A stretch of 64,000 nucleotides of DNA from Paractinoplanes atraurantiacus (GCF_900215205.1 NZ_OBDY01000008.1:62001-126000), one strand, 5' to 3'. Positions 1-8,316 are shown, counted from the first letter of the stretch. Notes: generated from the letters alone by a model not told the origin. Numbers and translations: made by a program.

Positions 1-1141
1 GGGCCTGCATGCGGCCGGCCTCGATGCGCGAGAAGTCGAGCAGCGTGTTGACCAGCTTGCCCAGGCGCAGCGCGTTGCGCTGGATGACGTCGAGCTCGGC
101 CCGCGTCTGCCCGTCCGGTCCACGGTCGAGCAGATCCTCGACCGGGCCCATGATCAGGGTCAGCGGGGTGCGGAACTCGTGGCTGATGTTGGAGAAGAAC
201 GCGGTCTTGGCCCGGTCGAGCTCGGCCAGCTCCTCGGCCCGGCGCTGCTGCGCCTCATAACTGCGGGCGCTGGCGATGCCGGCGGCGACGTGACCGGCCG
301 CCAGCTCGATGAAGCCGCGGTAGCCGTCGTCGAGGGCACGGAACTCGTTGAGGCCGGCGACCATGAATCCGTACGGGGAACCGCCCTGTTGCAGCAGCGG
401 AACGAGCAGGGCCTGGCCTATCTGTTGCGTTTCCCCGCGGGTCACCGCCGCCGTCGGCCACTCCCGTTCTTCCTGCTCGGCGCCGGTGGCCGCGGCCAGT
501 TCGACGCCGCCCTCGGTGAACAGATAGATCAGCGTGAACGGCAGATCCTGCCGGTTGCGGTCGAGCTGGGCGGCGGCGAAGGTGAGCATCTGCTGCTCGG
601 TGCGGATGGCGCTCGGGTCCGAGCCCAGGTCGCGCAGCGTGGCCATCCGGCGCTCGCCGATGACCCGCTCGGTCACCTCACTGACCACGCAGAGCATGCC
701 GACCAGGTCGCCGTCGTCGTCGCGCAGCGGGCTGTAGGAGAAGGTGTGGTAGCTCTCCTCCGGATATCCGGAGCGCTCCACGAACAGCAGCAGCGCCTCG
801 TCCCAGGTCGCCTGGCCGGTGGAGAGCACGGTCTCGATGCGCGGGCCGATGTCGTCCCAGATCTCGGCCCACACCTCACTGGCCGGGCGGCCCAGCGCCC
901 ACGGATATTTGCGGCCCAGGGTGTCGCGCCGATAGGCGGCGTTGCAGAAGAAGGTCAGCTCGGGACCCCACGCCATCCACATCGGAAAGCGTGAGGACAG
1001 CAGGATGCTGACCGCGGTGCGCAGACTCTGCGGCCACTGCCCCGGTGCACCCAGCGGGGTCGACTCCCACTCCACGGCGGCCAGGTCGTGACCGACCTCA
1101 CCACCACCGGCGAACACCTCAGCCGCCGACGCGTTGCTCAT
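1..1141 (-). CDS. PAS-GAF sensor histidine kinase, truncated by window edge
   Basis: The first 380 residues read continuously on the minus strand from an ATG at 1141-1139 and run off the left edge, so the catalytic ATPase domain is not visible. An N-terminal PAS-like region (about residues 15-150, with STPLGAPGQWPQSLRTAV and FFCNAAYRRDTLG) is followed by a GAF-like region (about 165-295) and a HisKA dimerisation helix with SHEFRTPLTL, whose phospho-acceptor would be His321. A GGGGAG ribosome site precedes the ATG. No membrane helix is seen, so it is probably a cytoplasmic sensor. It is divergent from the sigma factor gene, which suggests stress or redox sensing, but the ligand is unknown. Such hybrid kinases often carry more domains downstream. 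Confidence 0.85.
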   Translation of the reverse strand, partial: MSNASAAEVFAGGGEVGHDLAAVEWESTPLGAPGQWPQSLRTAVSILLSSRFPMWMAWGPELTFFCNAAYRRDTLGRKYPWALGRPASEVWAEIWDDIGPRIETVLSTGQATWDEALLLFVERSGYPEESYHTFSYSPLRDDDGDLVGMLCVVSEVTERVIGERRMATLRDLGSDPSAIRTEQQMLTFAAAQLDRNRQDLPFTLIYLFTEGGVELAAATGAEQEEREWPTAAVTRGETQQIGQALLVPLLQQGGSPYGFMVAGLNEFRALDDGYRGFIELAAGHVAAGIASARSYEAQQRRAEELAELDRAKTAFFSNISHEFRTPLTLIMGPVEDLLDRGPDGQTRAELDVIQRNALRLGKLVNTLLDFSRIEAGRMQA

Positions 1142-1259
1142 CGCCTCGAAGTCTCCCCGGTCCGTACTTGCAGCTCAGCAAACATACCCACGCCGGCTTA
1201 TCCGCCATCCGGCCGACCCGTCCTACCCGTTCGTCGCGAGTTGTCACCTGAAAAGATGA

Positions 1260-1286
1260 GTTTGGCCGAATGGTGATCGAGGGAAT
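1260..1286 (+). promoter_or_regulatory. Possible SigB/SigF-type promoter
   Basis: GTTT at 1260-1263 and GGGAAT at 1281-1286 are separated by 17 bases, close to the GTTT...GGGTAT consensus used by SigB/SigF-family sigma factors. It lies about 55 bases before the sigma factor start and would allow autoregulation. The match is partial and short motifs of this kind occur by chance. Confidence 0.25.
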
Positions 1287-1341
1287 TGGTGGCCTGCGCC
1301 GGTACACGGAAGGCCGGCCACGCAGGAGAGGAGCTCGGTTC

Positions 1342-2157
1342 ATGGCAGTCATCACCGCTTCGGCCCGTACCGCCGACGCCGGCACGGTCCCGGCCCCCGA
1401 GACCAACGCCGACGGCGCCAGCGAGCTGATCACGGCGATGGCCGCGATGCCGGTCGGTCACCCGTCCCGCGCGGCCCTGCGCGACCGGGCGATCGAGGCC
1501 TGGCTGCCGCTGGCCCGTCACCTCGCCCAGCGCTACAGCGGCCGCGGCGAGCCCACCGACGACCTGGTACAGACCGCGACGGTCGGCCTGATCAAGGCGG
1601 TGGACCGCTTCGACGCCGACCGCGGCGTCGACTTCGCGGGCTACGCCATCCCGACCATCATCGGCGAGATCAAGCGCCACTTCCGCGACCGCACGTGGTC
1701 GGTGCGGGTGCCGCGCCGCCTGCAGGAGCTGCGGCTGGCGATCACCGAGGCCAACAACACGCTGACCCATACGCTGGGCCGGGCGCCGACGGTGGCCGAC
1801 ATCGCCGCCCACCTGAACGTGACCGAGGAAGACGTCCTGGAAGGCCTGGAGGGAGCGCGCGCGTACAACGCGACGTCGCTGTCGACACCGGTCTCGGCGG
1901 ACGGCACCACCGAACTGGGTGACACCCTCGGGGGTGAGGACAGCGAGTTCGAGCTGGCGGAGACGCGGGCGGCCCTGGGGCCGGCGCTGGCGACGCTGGA
2001 CGAGCGGGAGCAGAAGATCCTTACGCTGCGCTTCTACGGCAACCTGACCCAGTCGCAGATCGCCGAGCAGGTCGGCATCTCCCAGATGCACGTGTCGCGG
2101 CTGCTGACCAAGGCGCTGGCCAAGCTCCGCAAGCAGCTGTCGGCTGACGTTCTCTGA
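1342..2157 (+). CDS. SigB/SigF/SigG-family RNA polymerase sigma factor
   Basis: A 271-residue alternative sigma factor. Region 2 is visible as GEPTDDLVQTATVGLIKAVD and the DVDFAGYAIPTIIGEIKRHF-like stretch around residues 75-115. Region 3 follows, and region 4 near the C-terminus has the helix-turn-helix NLTQSQIAEQVGISQMHVSR. Family members direct general stress, osmotic or sporulation genes and are usually held by an anti-sigma factor; no anti-sigma gene is adjacent here. The frame is open back to an ATG at 1270, but the ATG at 1342 has an AGGAGAGG site at the right distance and gives the normal family length, so it is preferred. A hairpin terminator follows directly. Confidence 0.93.
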   Translation: MAVITASARTADAGTVPAPETNADGASELITAMAAMPVGHPSRAALRDRAIEAWLPLARHLAQRYSGRGEPTDDLVQTATVGLIKAVDRFDADRGVDFAGYAIPTIIGEIKRHFRDRTWSVRVPRRLQELRLAITEANNTLTHTLGRAPTVADIAAHLNVTEEDVLEGLEGARAYNATSLSTPVSADGTTELGDTLGGEDSEFELAETRAALGPALATLDEREQKILTLRFYGNLTQSQIAEQVGISQMHVSRLLTKALAKLRKQLSADVL

Positions 2158-2169
2158 TCCGTCCTTCCG

Positions 2170-2210
2170 CGGCCCGCGTCCCGAAATCGGGGGATGCGGG
2201 CCGTTGTCTT
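2170..2210 (+). terminator. Rho-independent-like terminator of the sigma factor gene
   Basis: CGGCCCGC at 2170-2177 pairs with GCGGGCCG at 2196-2203, with further GC pairing possible inside (TCCCG with CGGGG). It is followed by TTGTCTT. It starts 13 bases after the stop codon. Confidence 0.7.
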
Positions 2211-2222
2211 CTCACGGTGGAC

Positions 2223-2301
2223 GGTTGAGGGCCGGGTGTGGCCGACCCTGACTGGCTGAGGAGCGCTTGATGTCTGGGTCGGCCACACCCGGCCCTCAAC
2301 C
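2223..2301. repeat. Long perfect inverted repeat (26-bp arms, 27-base loop)
   Basis: Bases 2223-2248 are the exact reverse complement of 2276-2301; each outer arm begins with GGTTGAGGGCC. The loop (2249-2275) is TGACTGGCTG followed by a short AT-richer part. It is separate from the sigma terminator just upstream and is not inside a gene. Arms of this length without mismatch are far beyond a usual terminator; a palindromic repetitive element (REP/MITE-like) or a structured transcript end is possible. The 200 bases that follow (2302-2501) show nothing convincing. Confidence 0.85.
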
Positions 2302-2501
2302 TTGCCGGGTTTTCGGTGACGGCCAGGCGGGGGTCATTCGCTGCTTTGGGTGTACGAGAGGTGGGCGGTCACCTCGCGCTTGGCGCGGGGAGAGGTTCGC
2401 GTCCGCGCCTGGGGTGCCGGTGGGGGAGCCGGTCACGCGGGCCTGCTGAGTGGTGGGCTGGTCGGCAATTCCAGGCCGGTTGCGCGGGTTTGTGGGGCGG
2501 G

Positions 2502-3218
2502 TCAGGTGCGGCGCCGTCGGGGCCTATGGAGCGAGATCGGTTTCAGGTCTTCGTGGCTGACTCGGTGGGCTATGGCTTCGGCCTGCTGGTGGGGGTCGGC
2601 GGAGGCGTCCACGGGGAAGGTCACGATGTAGTGGCCTGGCATGGCGTAGCGGAGACCGCTCATGTCGCGGGCGTAGTAGCTGACCTCGATCACGGCGGGG
2701 CGATTTTCCGGGGCGTGGACGCCGGTCACCCGACGTATCCACATGGTGCCGGTCTCGTTGTCGCGCAGCATGAGGGTGAGCCGTTCCGCCACTGAGCGTG
2801 CCGGCCACTTGCGATCGGTTCGTGCCTGGGCCCGGGTCAGTTCGGAGGCGTAGGCGCCCGCGTCGAATCGGAACGTGGGCAGCCCTACGTCCTGTCCGTT
2901 TTTGACCAACTTTCCCATGTCCGTCATTTGCCAGTGGTCCCAGATCACCGTCGCGCCGACCTGACAGATCTGGACAGTGAGCTGATCCTCGGTCGTGCTG
3001 GAGCCGCCCACCGGGACGTCGCGCGCGTGCGCCGACGCGGCGAGTCCATCCGGGCCGAGCAGGCGCGACGGAGTGAACCCGGTTACCGCCTGTCCGAAGA
3101 AGCCGCCGGGGCCGTACGCCGTCGTCACCACGTCGACGCCGTCCACGAAGATCCGCATGCGGTGGATGCCGAACCCGGTATAGAACAACCACGGCTCCAG
3201 CGACAGGACGTTGACCAC
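2502..3218 (-). CDS. Hypothetical protein, 238 residues
   Basis: Reads from a GTG at 3218; the in-frame stop TAG lies 9-12 bases upstream, so no earlier start exists. No signal peptide or membrane helix is apparent. The protein is rich in beta-prone stretches and ends in an Arg-rich tail (RPRRRRT). A segment around residues 145-190 (LTLMLRDNETGTMWIRRVTG) and a later YIVTFPVDASADPHQQAEAI resemble a compact globular fold, but no family is recognised. The N-terminus (EPWLFYTGFGIHRMRIFVDG) has no obvious motif. Codon use is typical of the region. Function unknown. Confidence 0.65.
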   Translation of the reverse strand: MVNVLSLEPWLFYTGFGIHRMRIFVDGVDVVTTAYGPGGFFGQAVTGFTPSRLLGPDGLAASAHARDVPVGGSSTTEDQLTVQICQVGATVIWDHWQMTDMGKLVKNGQDVGLPTFRFDAGAYASELTRAQARTDRKWPARSVAERLTLMLRDNETGTMWIRRVTGVHAPENRPAVIEVSYYARDMSGLRYAMPGHYIVTFPVDASADPHQQAEAIAHRVSHEDLKPISLHRPRRRRT

Positions 3219-3274
3219 GGCATCACCCTAGGGCGGCGGTTTGCGCGGCGCCTCGGGTGGCAAGAGTGAGGGGC

Positions 3275-3427
3275 ATGGCTACGTGCAATCTGTGTCCGCC
3301 TGAGAAGCGGGAAGTGCCGGATGACGAGATGGCGGCGCACCTGCGAGAGGTGCATCCCGAGGTCGACGCCGACGGGACGCTCCGGGAGGACGACAGCGCG
3401 ATCCTGAAAGACGTGGCTGAAGACTGA
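3275..3427 (+). CDS. 50-residue C2H2 zinc-finger-like protein
   Basis: A short gene starting ATG at 3275 with a GTGAGGGG site just upstream and ending TGA at 3425-3427, one base before the stop of the convergent regulator. The protein begins MATCNLCPPEKREVPDDEMA and has Cys4, Cys7, His22 and His27, a C-x2-C-x14-H-x4-H arrangement like a single classical zinc finger, followed by an acidic tail. Bacterial single-finger proteins of this size are found in actinomycetes; DNA or protein binding is inferred only from the motif. Confidence 0.7.
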   Translation: MATCNLCPPEKREVPDDEMAAHLREVHPEVDADGTLREDDSAILKDVAED

Positions 3428-4294
3428 TCAGCGGGGCTGCAGGGACGTGGTGGCGGCCCAGGAAGCCAGCAGAGTCAGGGCGTGGGCTGTGGGGGAGTCC
3501 GGCTCGGCGGCGTAGATGGTCATGCGCAGCGTGGGGTCGGCTACCAGGGCCATCGTCTCGTAGGCCAGGTCGAGGTCGCCGACCACGTGGTGGTGGAAGT
3601 GTTTGACGCCGGTGCCGTGCAGGCGGACGTTGTGGGAGCCCCAGCGGCGGCGGAACTCGTCGCTTCGGGTGGAGAGTTCGCCCACCAGGTCGTGCATGGC
3701 CTTGTCGTGAGGGTCGACGCCGGCGGCGGTGCGCAAGTTGGCGACGGTCATGTCGGCGAACAGGGACCAGTCGGGGTAGAAGCGGCGGGCCGCGCTGTCC
3801 AGGAACGTGAAGCGGGCGAAATTGGGCTGGGTGGCCGGGTCGGCGTACAAGTCGCTGTGCATGGCCTTGCCCAGATGGTTGGCGGCGATCAGGTCGGCGC
3901 GGTGGTTGACGACGATCGCGGGGGCGGTGATGGTGTCGAGCGACCACTGCAGGCTGGGGCGGACCGCGGCCGCCGGGGAACGGCGGCGGCTCGGGCGCAG
4001 CAGGGCGCCGCTGCCGTTGGCCTCCTGGGCCAGGTGCATGAGGTGGGCGCGCTCGGCGTCGTCGAGTTGCAGGGCGCGGGCGATCGCCTCGAGCACGCCG
4101 GCCGAGACCCCGGCCAATGAACCACGTTCGAGCTTGGCGTAGTACTCGACGCTCATCCCGGCCAGCGCCGCGACCTCGCTGCGCCGCAGCCCGGGCACGC
4201 GCCGCTGCCCGGCGGACGGGATCCCGGCCTGCTCGGGCGTGATCTTCGCCCGGCGCGAGGTGAGGAACTCGTGCACTTCGACTCGGTTGTTCAC
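3428..4294 (-). CDS. XRE-family regulator with MmyB-type ligand-binding domain
   Basis: A 288-residue transcription factor. Residues about 10-75 form an XRE helix-turn-helix (RRVPGLRRSEVAALAGMSVE, then YYAKLERG). The rest matches the MmyB-like PAS-fold domain (VNHRADLIAANHLGKAM, then a conserved YPDWSLFADM stretch near residue 160). Proteins of this type bind small hydrophobic ligands and frequently sit divergent from an oxidoreductase gene that they control. Here the divergent neighbour is a zinc alcohol dehydrogenase operon, so local control is likely. Start ATG at 4294; the 101-base spacer carries a palindrome. Confidence 0.9.
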   Translation of the reverse strand: MNNRVEVHEFLTSRRAKITPEQAGIPSAGQRRVPGLRRSEVAALAGMSVEYYAKLERGSLAGVSAGVLEAIARALQLDDAERAHLMHLAQEANGSGALLRPSRRRSPAAAVRPSLQWSLDTITAPAIVVNHRADLIAANHLGKAMHSDLYADPATQPNFARFTFLDSAARRFYPDWSLFADMTVANLRTAAGVDPHDKAMHDLVGELSTRSDEFRRRWGSHNVRLHGTGVKHFHHHVVGDLDLAYETMALVADPTLRMTIYAAEPDSPTAHALTLLASWAATTSLQPR

Positions 4295-4330
4295 ACTTTC
4301 GACGGTAGGACGCGCCGCGCCGGAGTGGGA

Positions 4331-4345
4331 TGTACTGGCGGTACA
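4331..4345. promoter_or_regulatory. Candidate operator in divergent spacer
   Basis: TGTAC-TGGCG-GTACA is a perfect inverted repeat with 5-base arms, partly extended by flanking GGG/CCC. It is centred between the MmyB-type regulator and the alcohol dehydrogenase start, the expected place for the regulator's site. Binding is inferred. Confidence 0.5.
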
Positions 4346-4395
4346 CCCTTCGACAGAAACTCCCGCAGAAGGAGCCGGGCTGGTTGCCTGGAAGC

Positions 4396-5418
4396 ATGCG
4401 AGGAGCGATTTTGTACAGCCCGGGCGACGTCCGGGTGCAGGAGCGGCCGGATCCGCGGATCGAGCAGCCGACCGACGCGATCATCCGGGTCAGTGCCGCC
4501 TGCGTCTGTGGGTCGGACCTGTGGCCGTACCGGGGAATCCAGCCCGTCCACCAGCCGTCGCCGATGGGACACGAATATGTGGGCGTCGTCGAAGAGGTCG
4601 GTGGCGACGTCAAGAACCTCACGAAGGGGCAGTTCGTCGTCGGGTCGTTCTGGGCCTCGGACAACACCTGTGAGAACTGCCGGGCCGGCTATCAGAGTGC
4701 CTGCCTGCACCGCGTCGGGATGGGGTCGCTGGGGTCGCAGGCCGAATATCTGCGGGTGCCGCTGGCCGACGGGACGCTGGTGGCCACGCCGGAGATGCCG
4801 CCGGCCGACCTGATTCCCAGCTACCTGGCCGCCTCGGACGTGCTGGGCACCGGCTGGTTCGCCGCGGTGGCGGCCGAAGCGGGACCGGGCAAGACCGTTG
4901 CCGTGGTCGGTGACGGCGCGGTCGGGCTGCTGGGCGTGCTCGCGGCCAGGCAGCTCGGGGCGGAGCGGATCATCGCGATGAGCCGGCACGCCGACCGGCA
5001 GAAGCTGGCTCTGGAGTTCGGGGCGACCGACATCGTCACCGAGCGCGGCGACGAGGGCATCGCCCGGATCAAGGAGATGACCGGCGGGATCGGCGCGCAC
5101 TCGGTGATCGAGGCGGTCGGCACGCAGGAGTCGATGATGCAGGCGATCCGCTCCACCCGGCCCGGCGGCAACGTCGGTTTCGTCGGGGTGAGCCACGACG
5201 TGAGCCTCGACGGCATGGACCTGTTCTGGTCGCTGGTGAAACTTCAGGGCGGGCCGGCGCCCGTACGCCGATTCCTGCCCCACCTGATGGACCTGATCGG
5301 TAACCGCGTGATCGAGCCGGGCAAGGTTTTCGACCTTGATCTTCCGTTGGAGCGGGCCGCCGAGGGGTACCAGGCGATGGACGAGCGGCGCGCTGTGAAG
5401 GCCCTGCTGCGTCCCTGA
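4396..5418 (+). CDS. Zinc-dependent alcohol dehydrogenase (MDR superfamily)
   Basis: A 340-residue medium-chain dehydrogenase/reductase that would oxidise an alcohol or reduce an aldehyde with NAD(P). The catalytic zinc region is AACVCGSDLWPYRG near residue 35, followed by MGHEYVGVVEEVG. A nucleotide-binding fold around residues 160-195 has VAVVGDGAVGLLGVLAA. The structural-zinc loop (CENCRAGYQSAC) shows only three of the usual four cysteines, which may weaken that site. Start ATG at 4396 was chosen because it begins the conserved MRGAILY N-terminus. It is the first gene of a probable operon with a second dehydrogenase, an SDR and an acetyltransferase. Confidence 0.9.
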   Translation: MRGAILYSPGDVRVQERPDPRIEQPTDAIIRVSAACVCGSDLWPYRGIQPVHQPSPMGHEYVGVVEEVGGDVKNLTKGQFVVGSFWASDNTCENCRAGYQSACLHRVGMGSLGSQAEYLRVPLADGTLVATPEMPPADLIPSYLAASDVLGTGWFAAVAAEAGPGKTVAVVGDGAVGLLGVLAARQLGAERIIAMSRHADRQKLALEFGATDIVTERGDEGIARIKEMTGGIGAHSVIEAVGTQESMMQAIRSTRPGGNVGFVGVSHDVSLDGMDLFWSLVKLQGGPAPVRRFLPHLMDLIGNRVIEPGKVFDLDLPLERAAEGYQAMDERRAVKALLRP

Positions 5419-5454
5419 CAATATTGCCTGCCGAAGCAACTGAAGGAGCACGTC

Positions 5455-6501
5455 ATTCTCACCGTCAACGCCATCGCCGCCCCCTCCGCCACCGAGCCGC
5501 TGGTCCGCACCACGGTCGAGCGGCGGGACCTGGGGCCGAAGGACATTCTGATCGAGATCCGGTACGCCGGGATCTGCCACTCCGACATCCACACCGTGCG
5601 CGGCGAGTGGGGCGAGGTGCCGTACCCGCTGACCGTCGGCCACGAGATCGTCGGCGTGGTGGCGGAGACCGGCGCCGAGGTCACGCGGTTCGACAAGGGT
5701 GCCCGGGTCGGGGTCGGCTGCATGGTCAACTCGTGCCGCGAGTGCGAGAACTGCCAGGCCGGGCAGGAGCAGTACTGTCTGGCCGGCAACACCGGCACCT
5801 ACGCCGCCGTCGACCGGGACGGCACCATCACCCAGGGCGGCTACTCCACGCACGTCGTCGTGGACGAGGACTTCGTGCTGCGCGTGCCCGAGTCGATCCC
5901 GTACGAGAAGGCGGCGCCGCTGCTGTGCGCGGGCATCACCACGTACTCGCCGCTGGCGCACTGGAACGCCGGGCCCGGCAAGAAGGTCGCCGTGGTCGGC
6001 CTCGGCGGCCTTGGCCACATGGCCGTGAAGATCGCGGCCGCGATGGGCGCCGAGGTCACCGTGCTGTCGCAGACGCTCAGCAAGAAGGACGACGGGCTCG
6101 CGTTCGGCGCCCAGGACTACTACGCGACCAGCGACCCGGCCACGTTCGAGGCCCTGGCCAACCGCTTCGACCTGATCGTCAACACGGTCAGCGCCCCGAT
6201 CGACATGGCCGCCCACCTGGGTCTGCTGCGCCTCGGCGGCACGCTGGTCAGCGTCGGCGCCCCGCCCGAGCCGCTGCCGGTGCAGGTGTTCAGCCTGTTC
6301 AACAACCGTCGCTCGTTCGCCGGCTCCAGCATCGGCAGCATCGCCGAGACCCAGGAGATGCTCGACTTCTGCGCCGAGCAGGGTATCGCGCCGGAGATCG
6401 AGCTGATCGGCGCCGATGAGGTCAACGAGGCGTACGAGCGGGTCCTGAAGTCCGATGTCCGCTACCGGTTCGTCATCGACATCGACACTCTTAGGGCATG
6501 A
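5455..6501 (+). CDS. NAD(P)-dependent alcohol dehydrogenase (CAD/YahK-like), non-canonical start
   Basis: The protein matches the cinnamyl-alcohol-dehydrogenase/YahK type. The catalytic zinc motif is GICHSDIHTVRGEWG, then GHEIVGVVAETG. The structural-zinc loop has all four cysteines (CRECENCQAGQEQYC), and the nucleotide site is VAVVGLGGLGHMAVKIA. The first in-frame ATG, GTG or TTG is the GTG at 5596, which would remove the catalytic Cys. Homology clearly runs back to TVNAIAAP at 5461, behind a GAAGGAG site at 5442-5448. The best-spaced start is therefore ATT at 5455 (or CTC at 5458), giving about 348 residues, the normal length. A sequencing error in the start codon is the alternative. Spacing and direction suggest operon membership. 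Confidence 0.85.
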   Translation: MLTVNAIAAPSATEPLVRTTVERRDLGPKDILIEIRYAGICHSDIHTVRGEWGEVPYPLTVGHEIVGVVAETGAEVTRFDKGARVGVGCMVNSCRECENCQAGQEQYCLAGNTGTYAAVDRDGTITQGGYSTHVVVDEDFVLRVPESIPYEKAAPLLCAGITTYSPLAHWNAGPGKKVAVVGLGGLGHMAVKIAAAMGAEVTVLSQTLSKKDDGLAFGAQDYYATSDPATFEALANRFDLIVNTVSAPIDMAAHLGLLRLGGTLVSVGAPPEPLPVQVFSLFNNRRSFAGSSIGSIAETQEMLDFCAEQGIAPEIELIGADEVNEAYERVLKSDVRYRFVIDIDTLRA

Positions 6502-7133
6502 CCACACTCGCCATAGTCGGCGCCGGAGAGGGGCTCGGCGCGGCCGTCGCTCGCCGCTTCGGCGCCGAGGGCTTCCACGTCGCGCTCCTCGCCCGCCGTC
6601 AGGACCGTCTCGACAAGCTGGGTTCCGAACTCAAAGGCGTCAATTCCCGGGGGTACGCCGCCGACGTGCTCAACGCGGAAGCGCTGAGCTGGGCTCTGGA
6701 GCGGGCGGCGAACGACCTCGGGCCGATCGAGGTGCTCCAGTACAGCCCGCTGCCGCAGCGGCAGTTCCTCAAGCCGGTGCTCGAGACGAGCGTCGAGGAG
6801 ATGCGGGAGGCGGTCGAGTTCTCCATCGCCGGCCCGATGACCGCGGTCAACCAGGTGCTGCCGGGGATGCGGCAGCTCGGCCGCGGCTCGATCCTGTTCG
6901 TCAACGGCGGCAGCGGGGCCCGGCCCAACCCGAAGGTCGGTGGCACGTCGATCGCTTTCGCGGGCGAGGGTGCGTACGGCCAAATGCTCCATGAGACCCT
7001 GAGCGCCGAAGGCGTGCACGTCGGGCAGCTGATCATCCCGGGGGCGATCGAGCCGGGCCAGACCGAGGGTCTCGCGGAGAAGCTGTGGCGGATGCACAGC
7101 GACCGCGGCGAGTTCCGGGTCTTCGCGTCGTGA
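6498..7133 (+). CDS. SDR-fold protein lacking the catalytic lysine
   Basis: A 211-residue short-chain dehydrogenase-like protein. The N-terminal nucleotide-binding site is TLAIVGAGEGLGAAVARRFG, and a conserved strand follows with ILFVNGGSGARPNPK. The usual Tyr-x3-Lys active site appears as Tyr160-G-Q-M-Leu164, so the lysine is absent and ordinary SDR catalysis is doubtful. It may be a binding or regulatory member, or use different chemistry. The ATG overlaps the preceding dehydrogenase stop (ATGA), so translation is coupled. Confidence 0.8.
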   Translation: MTTLAIVGAGEGLGAAVARRFGAEGFHVALLARRQDRLDKLGSELKGVNSRGYAADVLNAEALSWALERAANDLGPIEVLQYSPLPQRQFLKPVLETSVEEMREAVEFSIAGPMTAVNQVLPGMRQLGRGSILFVNGGSGARPNPKVGGTSIAFAGEGAYGQMLHETLSAEGVHVGQLIIPGAIEPGQTEGLAEKLWRMHSDRGEFRVFAS

Positions 7134-7873
7134 CGTACCGGATGTACACCGTCGCCGAGCGGCCCGAACTGGCCGGCAAGGGCATTCCGTCGGCGGACGT
7201 GTGGCCGGAGTACAACCTGCACGGGGACCGGCTCAACCAGTGGTGGGGGCACCTCGACGAGGAGCTCGCCGACTACCAGTTCTTCCTCGTCGACGAGAAC
7301 GACGACGTCGTGGCGGAAGGGCACACCGGGCCGCTGTGGTGGGACGGGGACGACGCGACGCTGCCGGGTGGGATCGACGCGGCGATCGAGCAGAGTTTCG
7401 TACGGACCCGGGCCGGGCAGCCGGTGAACACGCTCTGTGCGCTGGCCGCCGAGACTCCGCGTGACGGGCGGCGGCGCGGGCTGGCGGCGGAGCTCCTCGG
7501 AGCCATGCGCGTGATCGCGGGGCGGCAAGGGCTCACGCATCTCGTGGCGCCGGTGCGGCCCTCGTGGAAAGAACGCTATCCGCTGGCCCCGATCGAGCGG
7601 TACGTGCAGTGGCGGCGGGCCGACGGGCAGCTGCTCGACCCGTGGATGCGGGTGCACGAGCGGCTCGGGGCGCGGGTCGGGGCGCCGCTGCCCGAGTCGA
7701 TGCTGATCACCGGGACGGTCGGGGAGTGGGAGAGCTGGACCGGGCTGGTCTTCCCGGACAGCGGTGACTATGTGTTCCCGGACGGGCTGGCCACCGTGCG
7801 TATCGATCGGGAGAAGGATCACGGATCGTACTGGGAACCGAACGTCTGGATGATTCACCCGGATCTGTCGTAG
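7130..7873 (+). CDS. GNAT-like acetyltransferase
   Basis: A 247-residue protein starting GTG at 7130, overlapping the SDR stop. A GNAT acetyl-CoA-binding pattern is seen in LAAETPRDGRRRGLAAELLG near residues 105-125, preceded by the acceptor-side region YQFFLVDENDDVVAEGHTG. The long C-terminal part (WKERYPLAPIERYVQWRRAD and later) is unlike small GNATs, and the substrate is unknown. It ends the dehydrogenase operon and its last 19 bases overlap the convergent DUF6314 gene. Confidence 0.7.
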   Translation: MTYRMYTVAERPELAGKGIPSADVWPEYNLHGDRLNQWWGHLDEELADYQFFLVDENDDVVAEGHTGPLWWDGDDATLPGGIDAAIEQSFVRTRAGQPVNTLCALAAETPRDGRRRGLAAELLGAMRVIAGRQGLTHLVAPVRPSWKERYPLAPIERYVQWRRADGQLLDPWMRVHERLGARVGAPLPESMLITGTVGEWESWTGLVFPDSGDYVFPDGLATVRIDREKDHGSYWEPNVWMIHPDLS

Positions 7874-8301
7874 GACGTGATGAGCTCGTAGTCCTTGGCG
7901 GGGCCGGTCGCGTGCCAATGCTCGGTGTAACTGTCCGGGCCGGTGATGCGGCCGGCCACGACGTACGTGTCGGCGGCGCACGGATGCTCGGCCGACCAGG
8001 CGTCGCCGCTTTCGCCTTCGCCGAGGTCGAGCAGGTAGAACGGGCGGCCGTCGGCGAAGGTGACCTCCAGGCGGCGGTCGCCCCGGTCGTGATAGCGAAG
8101 CGACCTCGTCGCCGGGCCGCGATGATCGCCGTACGTCAAATCGCCCTGCTCTTCATATGACAGATCGTCACCGAACTCGGCCGTGCCGACGAACGAGCCC
8201 TCGACGCCCGCCCGGTGATCCAGGATGCGCCGGTGCACCCGCCAGCGGCCGCGGAGGAAAGCCGCCGCCGAGCCGTCCCTATGATCGTCAGGATCCGTCA
8301 C
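7855..8301 (-). CDS. DUF6314-like protein
   Basis: A 148-residue protein from a GTG at 8301. It contains the pattern RGRWRVHRRILDHRAG..GSFVGTAEF, then RFYLLDL-type and HPCAADTYVVAGRI strands, ending YELITSYDRSG. The composition suggests a beta-barrel small-molecule-binding fold of the lipocalin/DUF6314 kind. No catalytic motif is seen. It faces the GNAT gene with a short 3' overlap and is divergent from bioY with only 15 bases between starts, so their promoters must lie inside each other's coding regions or be leaderless. Confidence 0.65.
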   Translation of the reverse strand: MTDPDDHRDGSAAAFLRGRWRVHRRILDHRAGVEGSFVGTAEFGDDLSYEEQGDLTYGDHRGPATRSLRYHDRGDRRLEVTFADGRPFYLLDLGEGESGDAWSAEHPCAADTYVVAGRITGPDSYTEHWHATGPAKDYELITSYDRSG

Positions 8302-8316
8302 CCCTCGGAGGTTCTC

